64,000 nt of DNA from NCBI RefSeq assembly GCF_002310815.1, contig NZ_CP011032.1:474001-538000 (forward strand), given 5' to 3'. A program made the translations under genes and the position numbers. The DNA is from Pseudoalteromonas tunicata. GTDB taxonomy: Bacteria > Pseudomonadota > Gammaproteobacteria > Enterobacterales > Alteromonadaceae. The stretch's first letter is position 1, and each line of letters begins with the position of its first letter. The notes below the pieces were generated by a model, which searched no databases, was not told the DNA's origin, and was given only the letters and a program-made list of their open reading frames with translations. Shown one piece after another: positions 15,954 to 24,425 of the stretch.

Positions 15954-16394
15954 GTGAAAAAACAATATTGGTTGATGAGCGCAATAGTCGTATTGCTGAT
16001 TATCAGTGGCATCGGTTTATACTTGTGTTTACCACCGAGTGAAGATGAGTTTCCGCACCCTTTTAATGGTACATTTCGCCAATTTCATGGTGCTGCTGCA
16101 TATCTAGCGCTGATTGGGCTCGGTTATATGCTTGGCGATCATATCGCAAAAAAATGGCGTTATTGGCGTCGTCACCTTGATGGTGTGATGCATTTAATAT
16201 TGTGGCTATTATTGAGCATAACGGGTTTACTGCTTTATTATCCAATTATGGTGTTAGACGCTATTGCTATGGGGACGGTGCATTGGTATTTAGGCGTAAC
16301 ATTATTATTGGTTTATCCTGCCCATGCTTCGCAATTGCAGCTCAAGCGCTGGTGGCGAAAAAGTCGTACTGGCAGAGCTTCTTCTGCGCCATAA
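15954..16394 (+). CDS. Four-helix membrane protein, possible cytochrome b-type redox subunit
   Basis: Membrane protein of 146 residues with helices at about 4-25, 44-65, 75-100 and 107-126. Histidines sit within or at the ends of the helices: H45 and H63 in helix 2, H80 in helix 3, H110 and H124 in helix 4. H110 and H124 are 14 apart, a common spacing of heme ligands in b-type cytochromes. With the upstream FMN-binding protein and ApbE this suggests a small quinol- or heme-linked membrane component passing electrons to a periplasmic flavoprotein; that is inference. GTG at 15954 is the start, with AAAAGG 7 bases upstream. I do not recognise a named family with certainty (DUF4405-like is possible). 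Confidence 0.65.
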   Translation: MKKQYWLMSAIVVLLIISGIGLYLCLPPSEDEFPHPFNGTFRQFHGAAAYLALIGLGYMLGDHIAKKWRYWRRHLDGVMHLILWLLLSITGLLLYYPIMVLDAIAMGTVHWYLGVTLLLVYPAHASQLQLKRWWRKSRTGRASSAP

Positions 16395-16434
16395 GTTTCA
16401 GCTTATTGCTATACGTTAGTTAAGGTGAGCTCAG

Positions 16435-17124
16435 TTATGAGTGCAACGAACTCACTATTTGGCTGGCTGTTTTACCGTAATAAGCAGCCATTAACCCGAT
16501 GCGTTGAACTCGCTCGTTAACTGATAAACCTTGTTGCTGAAGGTTTTTTACAACATGGTTGATTGAATAGGTTAGGTTAGCGGGATTAATTGCTTGTAGT
16601 GTTTGTTCGGCTTCCATCAACCCAAGTAGTGCACTCAATTCATGAGGTGCTAATGTCTCAAACTGATTGTTAACCCGCAGGTATACCTCAACAGGAGTAA
16701 GGTCTTTGCAATCTCGTGCAATTAAAGCATGGCTCAGAGCTTCATTTGATTCAAATAACAACATAGAACGTAAGTAATTAAAAGGTGGGTTTTTACCCGC
16801 TAATAAATAATGCAGCACATTACGCTGCAAGTAATTGGTGCGAGTAAAATATTGGTTCAGTTGTAGCGCTGGTGTAAAAAAGCTTAACGCATCGCTACTA
16901 TTTATTTGCATAATTAAAGCTTCTGGTAAGCCTGCGGCTTCGATAAATTTAGTTGCAATTTGTTGGTAAAATTCAAATACATTCAGGGATTTTTGACTTT
17001 GCTGGTAGACAAAAGCCAGCATGTCGATTTTATCTTGTTCATTACATTGCTGATAATGTGTCAGTAGGGCTTTAAAGTCTTTGTGGGTTAATAGCTGAAT
17101 TAAGGTTTGGATATGAGGCTTCAT
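16435..17124 (-). CDS. Uncharacterised all-helical protein, ankyrin-like segment
   Basis: Soluble protein of 229 residues without signal peptide or membrane helix. It is predicted almost wholly helical. The segment RNVLHYLLAGKNPPFNYLRS and the following RDCKDLTPVEVYLRV read like ankyrin repeats (the VLHYLL and D.TPVEVYL positions). No catalytic motif is visible and I do not recognise a family. It lies 12 bases after a periplasmic binding-protein gene and has AAGG 7 bases before its ATG, so the two are likely co-transcribed. Ankyrin-type proteins usually mediate protein contacts; the partner is unknown. Confidence 0.6.
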   Translation of the reverse strand: MKPHIQTLIQLLTHKDFKALLTHYQQCNEQDKIDMLAFVYQQSQKSLNVFEFYQQIATKFIEAAGLPEALIMQINSSDALSFFTPALQLNQYFTRTNYLQRNVLHYLLAGKNPPFNYLRSMLLFESNEALSHALIARDCKDLTPVEVYLRVNNQFETLAPHELSALLGLMEAEQTLQAINPANLTYSINHVVKNLQQQGLSVNERVQRIGLMAAYYGKTASQIVSSLHS

Positions 17125-17136
17125 TTAAAGGCCTTG

Positions 17137-17880
17137 TTAGTTATGTGATGCGCTCATGTGTTGAGTGATTACATAGTTTTCAGCTTGATTGATCAAGCTT
17201 TTTAATTCATCTGTTTCGCTTAAGTCACGAATTTGCTGATCAACTAAAGGAATAAGCACTTTATTTTTCTTATGAATATAATGGTAAAGGGCCAGTTTGG
17301 CTAAAGGCTTTTTCATCGGTTCGATATGATCAAATTTATTACGTTTTATTATGACTTGCCCATCGAGTGTATTGGTCAGTGCAACATCAATCTTTTTTTG
17401 CATTAACAGTTCAAACATTAACTGAGTGCTGTTTAAATCATAAATATCGCTAAGCCCGACAGTGATATTATTGGTGTGCTTAACGCCACGAACGCGACCA
17501 ACGCGAAACTGTTTCAAATCTTCAGCTTGAGTGATTTTGATCCCGCTATCTGTGCGAACAAAGGCCATTGTTTCTAAGTAGTAGTAGGGTGTAGGTACTC
17601 TTAAACTAGTTGAGTTTTCATCACCATAACTCCAAATACGCATGATTTCACCATCAAATGATCCACTGTTTACAACATATTGAGCACGATTTCCTGGCAA
17701 CGGAGTGATGTCGATATCAATTCCAAGCTGAAGGTAAATTTGTGGCAGTACAACGCGACCGACTTCTTGTTCAAAAAGATATTCGATAGAGGCAAACTGG
17801 TAATGCTGCTTTATATTGTTTTCATTGGCAATGCTGGTACAGCAAAACAACAGTAATAAATAACTTAAGCGTACAAACAA
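17137..17880 (-). CDS. Periplasmic substrate-binding-protein-like (SBP_bac_3) protein
   Basis: Exported protein of 247 residues with signal peptide MFVRLSYLLLLFCCTSIA. The fold signs are those of the amino-acid-binding SBP_bac_3 family: an N-terminal PYYYLETMAFVRTDS strand region, then EDLKQFRVGRVRGVKHTNN and a C-terminal lobe with KKIDVALTNTLDGQVII. No ABC permease or ATPase gene is nearby, so it is one of the orphan SBP-like proteins common in Alteromonadales, perhaps a sensor or scavenger. The start is TTG at 17880: an in-frame stop (TAA) lies four codons upstream and no ATG or clear Shine-Dalgarno is available. Downstream is the ankyrin-like gene. Confidence 0.75.
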   Translation of the reverse strand: MFVRLSYLLLLFCCTSIANENNIKQHYQFASIEYLFEQEVGRVVLPQIYLQLGIDIDITPLPGNRAQYVVNSGSFDGEIMRIWSYGDENSTSLRVPTPYYYLETMAFVRTDSGIKITQAEDLKQFRVGRVRGVKHTNNITVGLSDIYDLNSTQLMFELLMQKKIDVALTNTLDGQVIIKRNKFDHIEPMKKPLAKLALYHYIHKKNKVLIPLVDQQIRDLSETDELKSLINQAENYVITQHMSASHN

Positions 17881-17958
17881 AATGGTGACTTATATGTTGT
17901 TGCTAAAAATACAATTATAGTGACGAAGTTAAAAATTAAGCTAGTTTTATTTGAGGTT

Positions 17959-17995
17959 AAGGTCAAAGCGGGTTGGTATAACTCGCTCTGACCTT
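17959..17995 (-). terminator. Stem-loop after the DUF3103 gene, probable terminator
   Basis: A 16-position imperfect stem (AAGGTCAAAGCGGGTT against AACTCGCTCTGACCTT) with a 5-base loop begins 5 bases past the DUF3103 stop codon. On the minus strand it is followed by A/T-rich sequence but no clean T run. Confidence 0.55.
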
Positions 17996-17999
17996 GGTA

Positions 18000-19163
18000 T
18001 TAGCGAGGATTAATGGTTAAAGGAGTGAGGGTTATTGTGGCATTGCTGCTGGCACCGCGGTGATCATGATAGTTTTGGTTTTCAAATAAAGTATAAAAAA
18101 CATCTAAATAATCATCATCGTTGGTAAACCAACCATCAGGCATTGCTTTAATTAATTCGTTAGTGAGCTTTGGAATAATGGCATAACCTTGCACTTGAGG
18201 ATCTGGGATAGTGCGCATGATTTGCTCCGCTATTTCAAGTAATTTTGACGCTAACGTTTTATAGTTGGTATTGTCATCTTGCTCCATTAAGAGTAAATCA
18301 ACCGCCTGCCAGCGATAACGCTGCCAGTGGATCAAGACTTGGTTAGGGTAGTAGTCTGTTTTATCATGATCTAAATAAGGTAAGTCAACCACATCAAGTA
18401 TTGGCTTATCGCGGCTAGGGTCGATGCCTGTGACAATACCGTACACTTCAGCCGCACCTGAAATCCATGGCTCTTCGTCATCATTTAAGCGGATTTTGTT
18501 TAATACACTGGTCGATAATGGCTCTGCGGTATCTTGAGTTTGCATCATTGGTGCTTGGATCTGTGGTTGATTTGCCGTCAATATTTGCTTCATTACAGCC
18601 AAACCTGCTTGATGGGTTTTTTTACCATCGAGTTCAATAATAAAAGTTGGCTGCTGCGGGAGTTCATCGACTGCAAGAATGTGGATTTGACCAAACTGAT
18701 CGAAGGCTTCGATCTCTGTCCAGTATTTATCATTTCCTTGTGGCGCAAATGCAAAAAGAGGGGCTTTGCCTTGCTGCCAATCAACCAGCATATCGCTGTG
18801 GGCTAAACGTAATTGCAACAAGTTATCGGTGTTATTTGGCAACCCCTTTAATTGTTGTATCACGTGGTTTGCCTGGGCTAAATTTAGTGATTTTGGTATA
18901 GCTAAAGATGAAAGTTGCTGGGCATCCATAGTGAGATTGTATTGGCTTAACTGTTGTTTCATTTGCGGAGCAAAGGTTGCGTAATTAAGCGCAATTTTTT
19001 TCGCTAAGCTACGTTTGACGGCAAAAACAGATTGCTGCTGAGCAATCTCAGTTGTAGGGTCATTGTTCATTGCAGTCAAAGGTGCAGCTTCAATGGCTAA
19101 AGCGGTTGCAGCACTGCAGGTAAGGGCAATCAATGCCGCTAATTTAGTTATCGTTGTTGTCAT
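18000..19163 (-). CDS. DUF3103 family exported protein
   Basis: Protein of 387 residues with signal peptide MTTTITKLAALIALTCSAATALA. The family is recognised by DEEPWISGAAEVYGIVTGID, DLPYLDHDKTDYYPNQVLIHW and GYAIIPKLTNELIKAMPDGWFTND segments, which are the typical DUF3103 core in Vibrio and Pseudoalteromonas. No enzymatic motif is assigned to the family. The acidic, aspartate-rich stretches (LDHDKTDYYPNQ, FTNDDDYLD) could bind calcium. The ATG has AGGA upstream. Monocistronic, followed by a stem-loop. Confidence 0.78.
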   Translation of the reverse strand: MTTTITKLAALIALTCSAATALAIEAAPLTAMNNDPTTEIAQQQSVFAVKRSLAKKIALNYATFAPQMKQQLSQYNLTMDAQQLSSLAIPKSLNLAQANHVIQQLKGLPNNTDNLLQLRLAHSDMLVDWQQGKAPLFAFAPQGNDKYWTEIEAFDQFGQIHILAVDELPQQPTFIIELDGKKTHQAGLAVMKQILTANQPQIQAPMMQTQDTAEPLSTSVLNKIRLNDDEEPWISGAAEVYGIVTGIDPSRDKPILDVVDLPYLDHDKTDYYPNQVLIHWQRYRWQAVDLLLMEQDDNTNYKTLASKLLEIAEQIMRTIPDPQVQGYAIIPKLTNELIKAMPDGWFTNDDDYLDVFYTLFENQNYHDHRGASSNATITLTPLTINPR

Positions 19164-19293
19164 AATGATTCCTGTTGTAGCCTAGTGTTTGTTTGTTTTT
19201 TGTACCTTATGTAGAAAACAACAATTAGAGTAATTATTCAAGTTAAGTTTAAAAAAAACAGTATTTATTATTAGATTTACCGGCCTAAAAATG

Positions 19294-19329
19294 AAAAGGG
19301 CAGAGTATTTTAAGTACTTTGCCCTTTTT
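19294..19329 (-). terminator. Rho-independent terminator after the RND permease
   Basis: A 14-base-pair stem (AAAAGGGCAGAGTA against TACTTTGCCCTTTT, one G-U pair) with a 7-base loop, 14 bases beyond the permease stop. T runs lie on both sides, so it could also stop transcripts from the plus strand. Confidence 0.8.
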
Positions 19330-19342
19330 GTATTATTGGTTA

Positions 19343-22300
19343 TTAGCTGTTGCTTGATGTTAAACGGAGGTTGTTTTGGCGTTTGGCCAGTAAAAAGTAT
19401 GCAACTGGCACAAAGTAAAAAGAGAGCAATGTGGTTAATACTGTGCCACCTGCAATGGCGACAGCAAAAGGAGGCCAAAATCCGCCACCGGCTAAAATTA
19501 AGGGTAAAAATCCACCCACAGTGGTAATTGTGGTAGAGCTTATATGGCGCGAGCAAGTCATGACCGCATCCGTAATCTTCGTTTTATCGCTCTTTGCTTG
19601 CATTGCATTGAGCTCAGATAAGATAACGATGGCCGCATTTATGGCTAATCCCATTAAGCCTAACAGGCCAATGATGACGGTAAAACCAAATGGATAACCA
19701 CCGATAAATACACTCAATAATCCCAGCATAACCGCTTGTAATGCATTGATTAATATTAATGCCGTGGTGGTAAATGAGTTAAATGATAAAACTAATACTG
19801 TGATTAACAGCACTAATATAATACCTACTTGGGCTAATAATTTACCAACGGCTTCATTGCGTTTTTGTGCTTCGCCACCTATCTCTAAGCGGTAGCCATG
19901 AGGCAGAGTAAATTTCGCATCGGCTAATGATTTGGAAATATCATTAAGTACAGTTTGTGGTAAAACACCGGTAATTAAATATGCTTCAATAGCATTGAGT
20001 CGTTCTCCATCGCGGCGAGAGATAATTCCTTGAGAGGGTTTTAATTGTCCACTGGCAAAGGCTTCAACCAATAATGCTTGTTGCGCCTGTATTTGGCTGG
20101 CAAAAAGATCGTCACTGTTTTCTTTGTTTTTATCGGCAACTTTTACTCGCACAGCAACAGTTTCGGTTTGATCGATAATACTGCCCGCTAAAATACCATG
20201 AAATTGCGCCTGTAGCTGAGTCGCCACGGCGGTGAGTGTTAATCCTGCATGGTTTAGTGCGGCTTCATCGGCTGCGAGCCAGAGTTTGGGTGACCCTGAA
20301 ACTAAAGTCGGCCGGGTATGAGTAATCGATGGATGTGCAATTAACAGTGTTCTTAATTGCTGGCCAAGTTCGGCTAAAGTATCCAGGTTAGGCCCGTAAA
20401 TTCTAAGCTCAATCGGGGCATTAAAAGGAGGGCCCTGTTCAAGTTTTCGAACTAAGGTTTGTGCCGCAGGAAATGCTTGATCTAACTCGTTTTGTAATTC
20501 GGTAATGAGCTGGTTTGCCCGTTCAAAATCGCGTACTTTAACTAATGCTTGAGCATAATTATTAGCTCCGCGGTTACGCTGCAGCATATTGTAATAAAAG
20601 CTTGGGAAGTTGGTGCCTATCATCCAATCGAGCTTTTCTATGCCTTCAAACGTTCGAATTGCCTGATCCATTGCCAGAATGTGCTGTTGGCTTGCCTCAA
20701 TACTTAAGTGCGGTGCAAAGTGAACTTCAATTTGAAACATATCTCTATCTGAGGGCGGGAAAAACTGCTCGGTGAGTTTTCCTGCGCCAATAAAGCCTGC
20801 AATGGGTAAAATGAACACTAAAATCAGTGTTGTTTTAGGATAAATAAGACTTTTTTGTAGGCTGAGTTGAAATTGTTTACTTAAGGCAGGTAAGCGGATC
20901 CCTTGGTGCCAAAAGCCCTGCTTTGAACTGCTGTGTAAAAACCTCCCAGCAAAAACGACCACTAAACTATGAGATATCAAATACGAGCCAATTAGTGCAA
21001 AGATAACACTGAGCGCTATTCCGCCGACAAATTCACCCGCAGGGCCTGGCATTAAAACAATAGGGGCGAATGCCAAAATAGTGGTTAATGTTGAGCCAAG
21101 TAGTGGCAGCCAAAAATGTGCTACAGCAGCTTGTACAGCTGCAATGGCTGATTTGCCTTGTTGGCGATAACGTTGCACTGCATCGGTGATCACTATGGCG
21201 TTATCCACCATGATGCCAAGTGCAACAACCAAACCTGTCACTGACATTTGATGTATCGGCAAACCGTACATTTGCATACTAACTAAAGTAAAAAGCACTG
21301 TTAGAGGTAGTGCTGTGCCGACAATAAGTGCGGCTTTAAAGCCTAAAGTGAGCAAGAGTACTGCTAGAATCAGCACAAAACCAACAGCGATATTATTCAT
21401 TAAGTCGCCCAAACGTAAGTCGGTGTAGCCTCGTTGATCAAAAATGGTTTGTAAGGTGATTTGCTCTGGTAAATCTTCCTCAAATTGTTTTATTTTCAGG
21501 TCGATACGGTCTGAGAAGGTATCAATTCGCAATTTAGGTAGCATGCGTATGGCTAAATAAACACCTGGTTTACCATCAATTAATGCAATTTCTTGGTAAG
21601 GAGTTTTGATGGTGCGGGTAATGGTGGCAATATCAGACAGTTGATATTGCCCCGTTTGATCTGAGTTTTTAACTACAATTGCACCAATGCGATTAATAGA
21701 ATCGAATGCACCAGTGAGCTCTATTTGAATTTGCGAGTGGCTGTTGATTAATGTACCTGCGGCAACTTTAGCATCGGCTCCCTCAATCGCTTGCGCTATA
21801 TCATAAATAGAAAGTTGGGCTTGAGCTGCTTTTTGCATATCAACTTCAACTTGAATTTCTTCTTTATTTACGCCAAATAAATGCACTAATTCAACACCAG
21901 ATACATTACGTAGCTGATTTTGCAGCTCTTTTGCATAGCGATTTAAGGTTGAGGCGTCAGTCTGGTTATGGCTGCCGTGCAAAGAGACAATGCGGGTATA
22001 TGCGTAGCCTCGTTCATCATCAAGTAATGGCGTACTGGCGTTGGCGGGTAATTCGGGTTGCACATCGCTCAGTAAATCACGCATTCTGGACCAGACTGGT
22101 GGTGCATTAGTGACTTCATCTTGTAATTCTATAGTGAGTACGGATAAGCCAGGGCGAGAAACCGACGAAAGATGTTTTATTTCGGCTTGTGACTTTAGTT
22201 TTTGCTCTAGTTTTTCACTGACTTGTACTTCAACACGTTCAGCACTGGCGCCCGGTAATGCAGTTGTTACTATCGCGATCCGGTTGGTGATCCTAGGATC

Positions 22301-22402
22301 TTCACTGCGAGGAAGACCAGAAATTGCGGCTAAGCCACTAACAATGAGTAAAGCAACCACTAAGGCTTGAAAGCGACCGTGGTGAAATAAATAACTGATC
22401 AT
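19343..22402 (-). CDS. RND efflux pump inner-membrane permease (AcrB/HAE1-like)
   Basis: Permease of 1019 residues with the twice-repeated RND layout: TM1, large periplasmic loop, TM2-TM7 and again. PGASAERVEVQVSEKLEQKL and SVTGLVVALGIMVDNAIVITD are signature segments. It would use the proton gradient to export drugs or other amphiphiles through the adaptor and an unlinked TolC-type channel. Two proton-relay positions look unusual: the TM4 pair that is Asp-Asp in AcrB reads Asp-Asn (about residues 399-400), and the TM10 lysine of AcrB aligns with Asn in GLMGLAINAAIV (about 920). The start codon overlaps the adaptor stop as TAATG, so the two are translationally coupled. Confidence 0.92.
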   Translation of the reverse strand: MISYLFHHGRFQALVVALLIVSGLAAISGLPRSEDPRITNRIAIVTTALPGASAERVEVQVSEKLEQKLKSQAEIKHLSSVSRPGLSVLTIELQDEVTNAPPVWSRMRDLLSDVQPELPANASTPLLDDERGYAYTRIVSLHGSHNQTDASTLNRYAKELQNQLRNVSGVELVHLFGVNKEEIQVEVDMQKAAQAQLSIYDIAQAIEGADAKVAAGTLINSHSQIQIELTGAFDSINRIGAIVVKNSDQTGQYQLSDIATITRTIKTPYQEIALIDGKPGVYLAIRMLPKLRIDTFSDRIDLKIKQFEEDLPEQITLQTIFDQRGYTDLRLGDLMNNIAVGFVLILAVLLLTLGFKAALIVGTALPLTVLFTLVSMQMYGLPIHQMSVTGLVVALGIMVDNAIVITDAVQRYRQQGKSAIAAVQAAVAHFWLPLLGSTLTTILAFAPIVLMPGPAGEFVGGIALSVIFALIGSYLISHSLVVVFAGRFLHSSSKQGFWHQGIRLPALSKQFQLSLQKSLIYPKTTLILVFILPIAGFIGAGKLTEQFFPPSDRDMFQIEVHFAPHLSIEASQQHILAMDQAIRTFEGIEKLDWMIGTNFPSFYYNMLQRNRGANNYAQALVKVRDFERANQLITELQNELDQAFPAAQTLVRKLEQGPPFNAPIELRIYGPNLDTLAELGQQLRTLLIAHPSITHTRPTLVSGSPKLWLAADEAALNHAGLTLTAVATQLQAQFHGILAGSIIDQTETVAVRVKVADKNKENSDDLFASQIQAQQALLVEAFASGQLKPSQGIISRRDGERLNAIEAYLITGVLPQTVLNDISKSLADAKFTLPHGYRLEIGGEAQKRNEAVGKLLAQVGIILVLLITVLVLSFNSFTTTALILINALQAVMLGLLSVFIGGYPFGFTVIIGLLGLMGLAINAAIVILSELNAMQAKSDKTKITDAVMTCSRHISSTTITTVGGFLPLILAGGGFWPPFAVAIAGGTVLTTLLSFYFVPVAYFLLAKRQNNLRLTSSNS

Positions 22403-23454
22403 TACAGTGTCCTTGGTGCTAGTTGTTCTACAACATTAACTGCAATATTGGCTGAGACTTTATGAGTCCCGTTGGCAACAATCTGTTCACCAGTATTGAG
22501 AGGTCCATTGATGAAGGCAAATTGGCCATCACTGTAAATAAGCTGCACAATGACTGGCTTGAGATTATTTTCAACAATTTTATAAACTTGCCACGTGCCG
22601 CGTAATCCATCAGCAAGGGCATCAAGGGGTACCCAGAATCCTGCTTTGTCTTGATATTGGTTAATTTTTAGTTTTGCAAGTTGGCCTGCATAGACTTTGG
22701 CATTAAGAGGCAAAGCGAAGCGCATAGTTAAGGTTTGAGTTTGCTTATCTAAATTTGCCCCTTTACTGAGCGCGTGGGCTTGAAACTCTTGCCCTGCAAT
22801 TGTTATTTGCATGGTTTCTTTAATTGCACTTTGTAACGCTGTTGGAATACCAATACTTACTTGGCTTTGTTGTTGCTCCAGTAAACGCACAACCGCAGTG
22901 CCTGCTGCCACATTTTCACCTGCAGAAATAAAGCGCTGCCCTAGTCGCCCATCAAATGGGGCAAGTAAGCGCGCTTTATCCATTCTTAATTTTATTTCGG
23001 TTTGATTTGCTGTGAGCAGAGCTTGCTCGGCATCAAGTACAGCTATTTGAGTATTTACTTGGTCAAGTTGTTGTACAGCGGAGTAGTCTTGTTTGCTTAA
23101 TTTTTTTAGGCGCTGCTGTTCAAGTTGCGCGAGTTGTAGCTGGGCGTTTAATTTTTTATTGGTAGCGGCAATTTTGGTTAATTCAATGGCTAATAATTGG
23201 GTATCTTGCTCTGCGATGACATGCCCTTTAGTTACTAAATCACCCTGGTCGGCATAAAACTGAGTTACTTTGCCTGCAAACTCAAAGCTCAGTTGAGCAT
23301 CAAATTCTTTTGTGACTTGGCCGCTTAATGTGCGCTGTTCAAAATAGCCTTGCTCAGCATTTAATGGATAAGCGGCAACATGTAAAAAGGTGTCGGCTTG
23401 GCTAAACAGGGGAAAAAATAGGGCACAGAAACTACAGATCACTAATTTGTTCAT
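22402..23454 (-). CDS. RND efflux periplasmic adaptor (membrane fusion protein)
   Basis: Adaptor of 350 residues with signal peptide MNKLVICSFCALFFPLFSQA. The lipoyl-like halves are GKVTQFYADQGDLVTKGHVI and the segment LLAPFDGRLGQRFISAGENV; a helical hairpin of about 80 residues lies between them (QLQLAQLEQQRLKKL to AEQALLTANQTEI). It links the permease to the outer-membrane channel in the periplasm. There is no lipobox cysteine, so it is probably held by protein contacts or an uncleaved anchor. The gene is divergent from the TetR gene, and the region between them contains a long palindrome that probably controls both. No TolC-type gene is present in the locus. Confidence 0.9.
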   Translation of the reverse strand: MNKLVICSFCALFFPLFSQADTFLHVAAYPLNAEQGYFEQRTLSGQVTKEFDAQLSFEFAGKVTQFYADQGDLVTKGHVIAEQDTQLLAIELTKIAATNKKLNAQLQLAQLEQQRLKKLSKQDYSAVQQLDQVNTQIAVLDAEQALLTANQTEIKLRMDKARLLAPFDGRLGQRFISAGENVAAGTAVVRLLEQQQSQVSIGIPTALQSAIKETMQITIAGQEFQAHALSKGANLDKQTQTLTMRFALPLNAKVYAGQLAKLKINQYQDKAGFWVPLDALADGLRGTWQVYKIVENNLKPVIVQLIYSDGQFAFINGPLNTGEQIVANGTHKVSANIAVNVVEQLAPRTL

Positions 23455-23532
23455 TTGGCTACCTTGCGCACTTTGAGTTTCAAAACAATGGTTGGCGATT
23501 AAAACTGACTATGTAATCATATTTAAGTAATA

Positions 23533-23550
23533 TTGGACTTCAGAGTCTAA
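23533..23550. promoter_or_regulatory. Secondary inverted repeat in the efflux/TetR intergenic region
   Basis: TTGGACT-TCAG-AGTCTAA, inverted at 6 of 7 positions, lies 20 bases from the main palindrome and shares the core of its half site (AGACT/AGTCT). It may be a second, weaker regulator site. Confidence 0.35.
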
Positions 23551-23570
23551 TTTTGGCTAAATATAAAACA

Positions 23571-23595
23571 ATCAAACTAGACTGTCTAGTTTGAT
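23571..23595. promoter_or_regulatory. Perfect 11+11 palindrome, probable operator of the TetR regulator
   Basis: ATCAAACTAGA, a 3-base centre CTG, then TCTAGTTTGAT: a perfect inverted repeat. It lies 11 bases before the tetR start codon, in the divergent promoter region of the efflux operon. Position, size and symmetry are typical of an autoregulatory TetR-family operator that also represses the pump. Confidence 0.75.
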
Positions 23596-23606
23596 TTGGG
23601 GTAAGT

Positions 23607-24212
23607 ATGGCATTATCAACACTGAGTCGTTCTGAGCAAAAACGACTACAGATTATTGCGGCGGCAACACAATTGTTTATGATTCAAGGGTTTCCAAATA
23701 CCAGTATGGATCAAATTGCCAAACAAGCGGGTGTTTCAAAACAAACGGTGTATAGCCATTTTAAAGATAAAAATAATTTATTTGTTGAAACGATTACCGC
23801 CCATTGCTCTTCTTCAAGCTTGCGAAAAGAACAATTTAAAGCTGAACAAAGTATTGAAGAAAACTTACTGAGGTTGATTAGCAGCTTTATAGAGTTAGTT
23901 TTTTCACCCGAAGCGTTGAGAGTTTACGACACTTGTGTAGCACATAAAGAGGATTATCCAGAGCTCGGTTTACTGTTTTTTGATGCAGCGCCAAAAGTGG
24001 TTTTACAGCAAGTCGAAGAATGTATTCGTTGCATGAGTGAGCAGGGATTATTAGTTGTTGATAACCCACAATTTGCGACTTTACAGTTACTTGGCATGGC
24101 CCAAGGTGATTGGAAAATGCGCCATGCTTTAGGGCAAGCAAAATTGGATGAGCGCCCATCGGCTGCGTATTTGCAAGATTGCGTTACTCGTTTTATCAAA
24201 GGTTATAGCTAG
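23607..24212 (+). CDS. TetR/AcrR family transcriptional repressor of the efflux pump
   Basis: DNA-binding regulator of 201 residues. The helix-turn-helix is at about residues 28-52 (NTSMDQIAKQAGVSKQTVYSHF), followed by a ligand-binding helical domain with an AefR-like C terminus. It is transcribed away from the adaptor/permease operon and the perfect palindrome in between is its likely operator. By analogy it represses the pump and itself until a pump substrate binds. GGGG lies 5 bases before the ATG. The 213-base gap after it holds no gene or clear terminator. Confidence 0.9.
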   Translation: MALSTLSRSEQKRLQIIAAATQLFMIQGFPNTSMDQIAKQAGVSKQTVYSHFKDKNNLFVETITAHCSSSSLRKEQFKAEQSIEENLLRLISSFIELVFSPEALRVYDTCVAHKEDYPELGLLFFDAAPKVVLQQVEECIRCMSEQGLLVVDNPQFATLQLLGMAQGDWKMRHALGQAKLDERPSAAYLQDCVTRFIKGYS

Positions 24213-24425
24213 GCTAATTAGCGCGTTAAAATAATCGAAATAAAGCAGTCAATATCCCCATCTGGTCTATTACAAGTTAACTCAATTAAAGATAACTGCT
24301 TGAATTAGGTTTATTACGCGGTATTTAAGTTAAGCCATGACTGTTGATACCGTAATATTAAATATTTCCTTTTATAGGTAAATCATGTAGCTTATCTGCT
24401 TTATTTTATAAGGAAATACAATAAT

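Noticed and set aside
19182..19556. 124-codon minus-strand frame at the end of the RND permease
   Set aside because: It overlaps the permease 3' end in another frame and runs through the terminator; composition is not protein-like.
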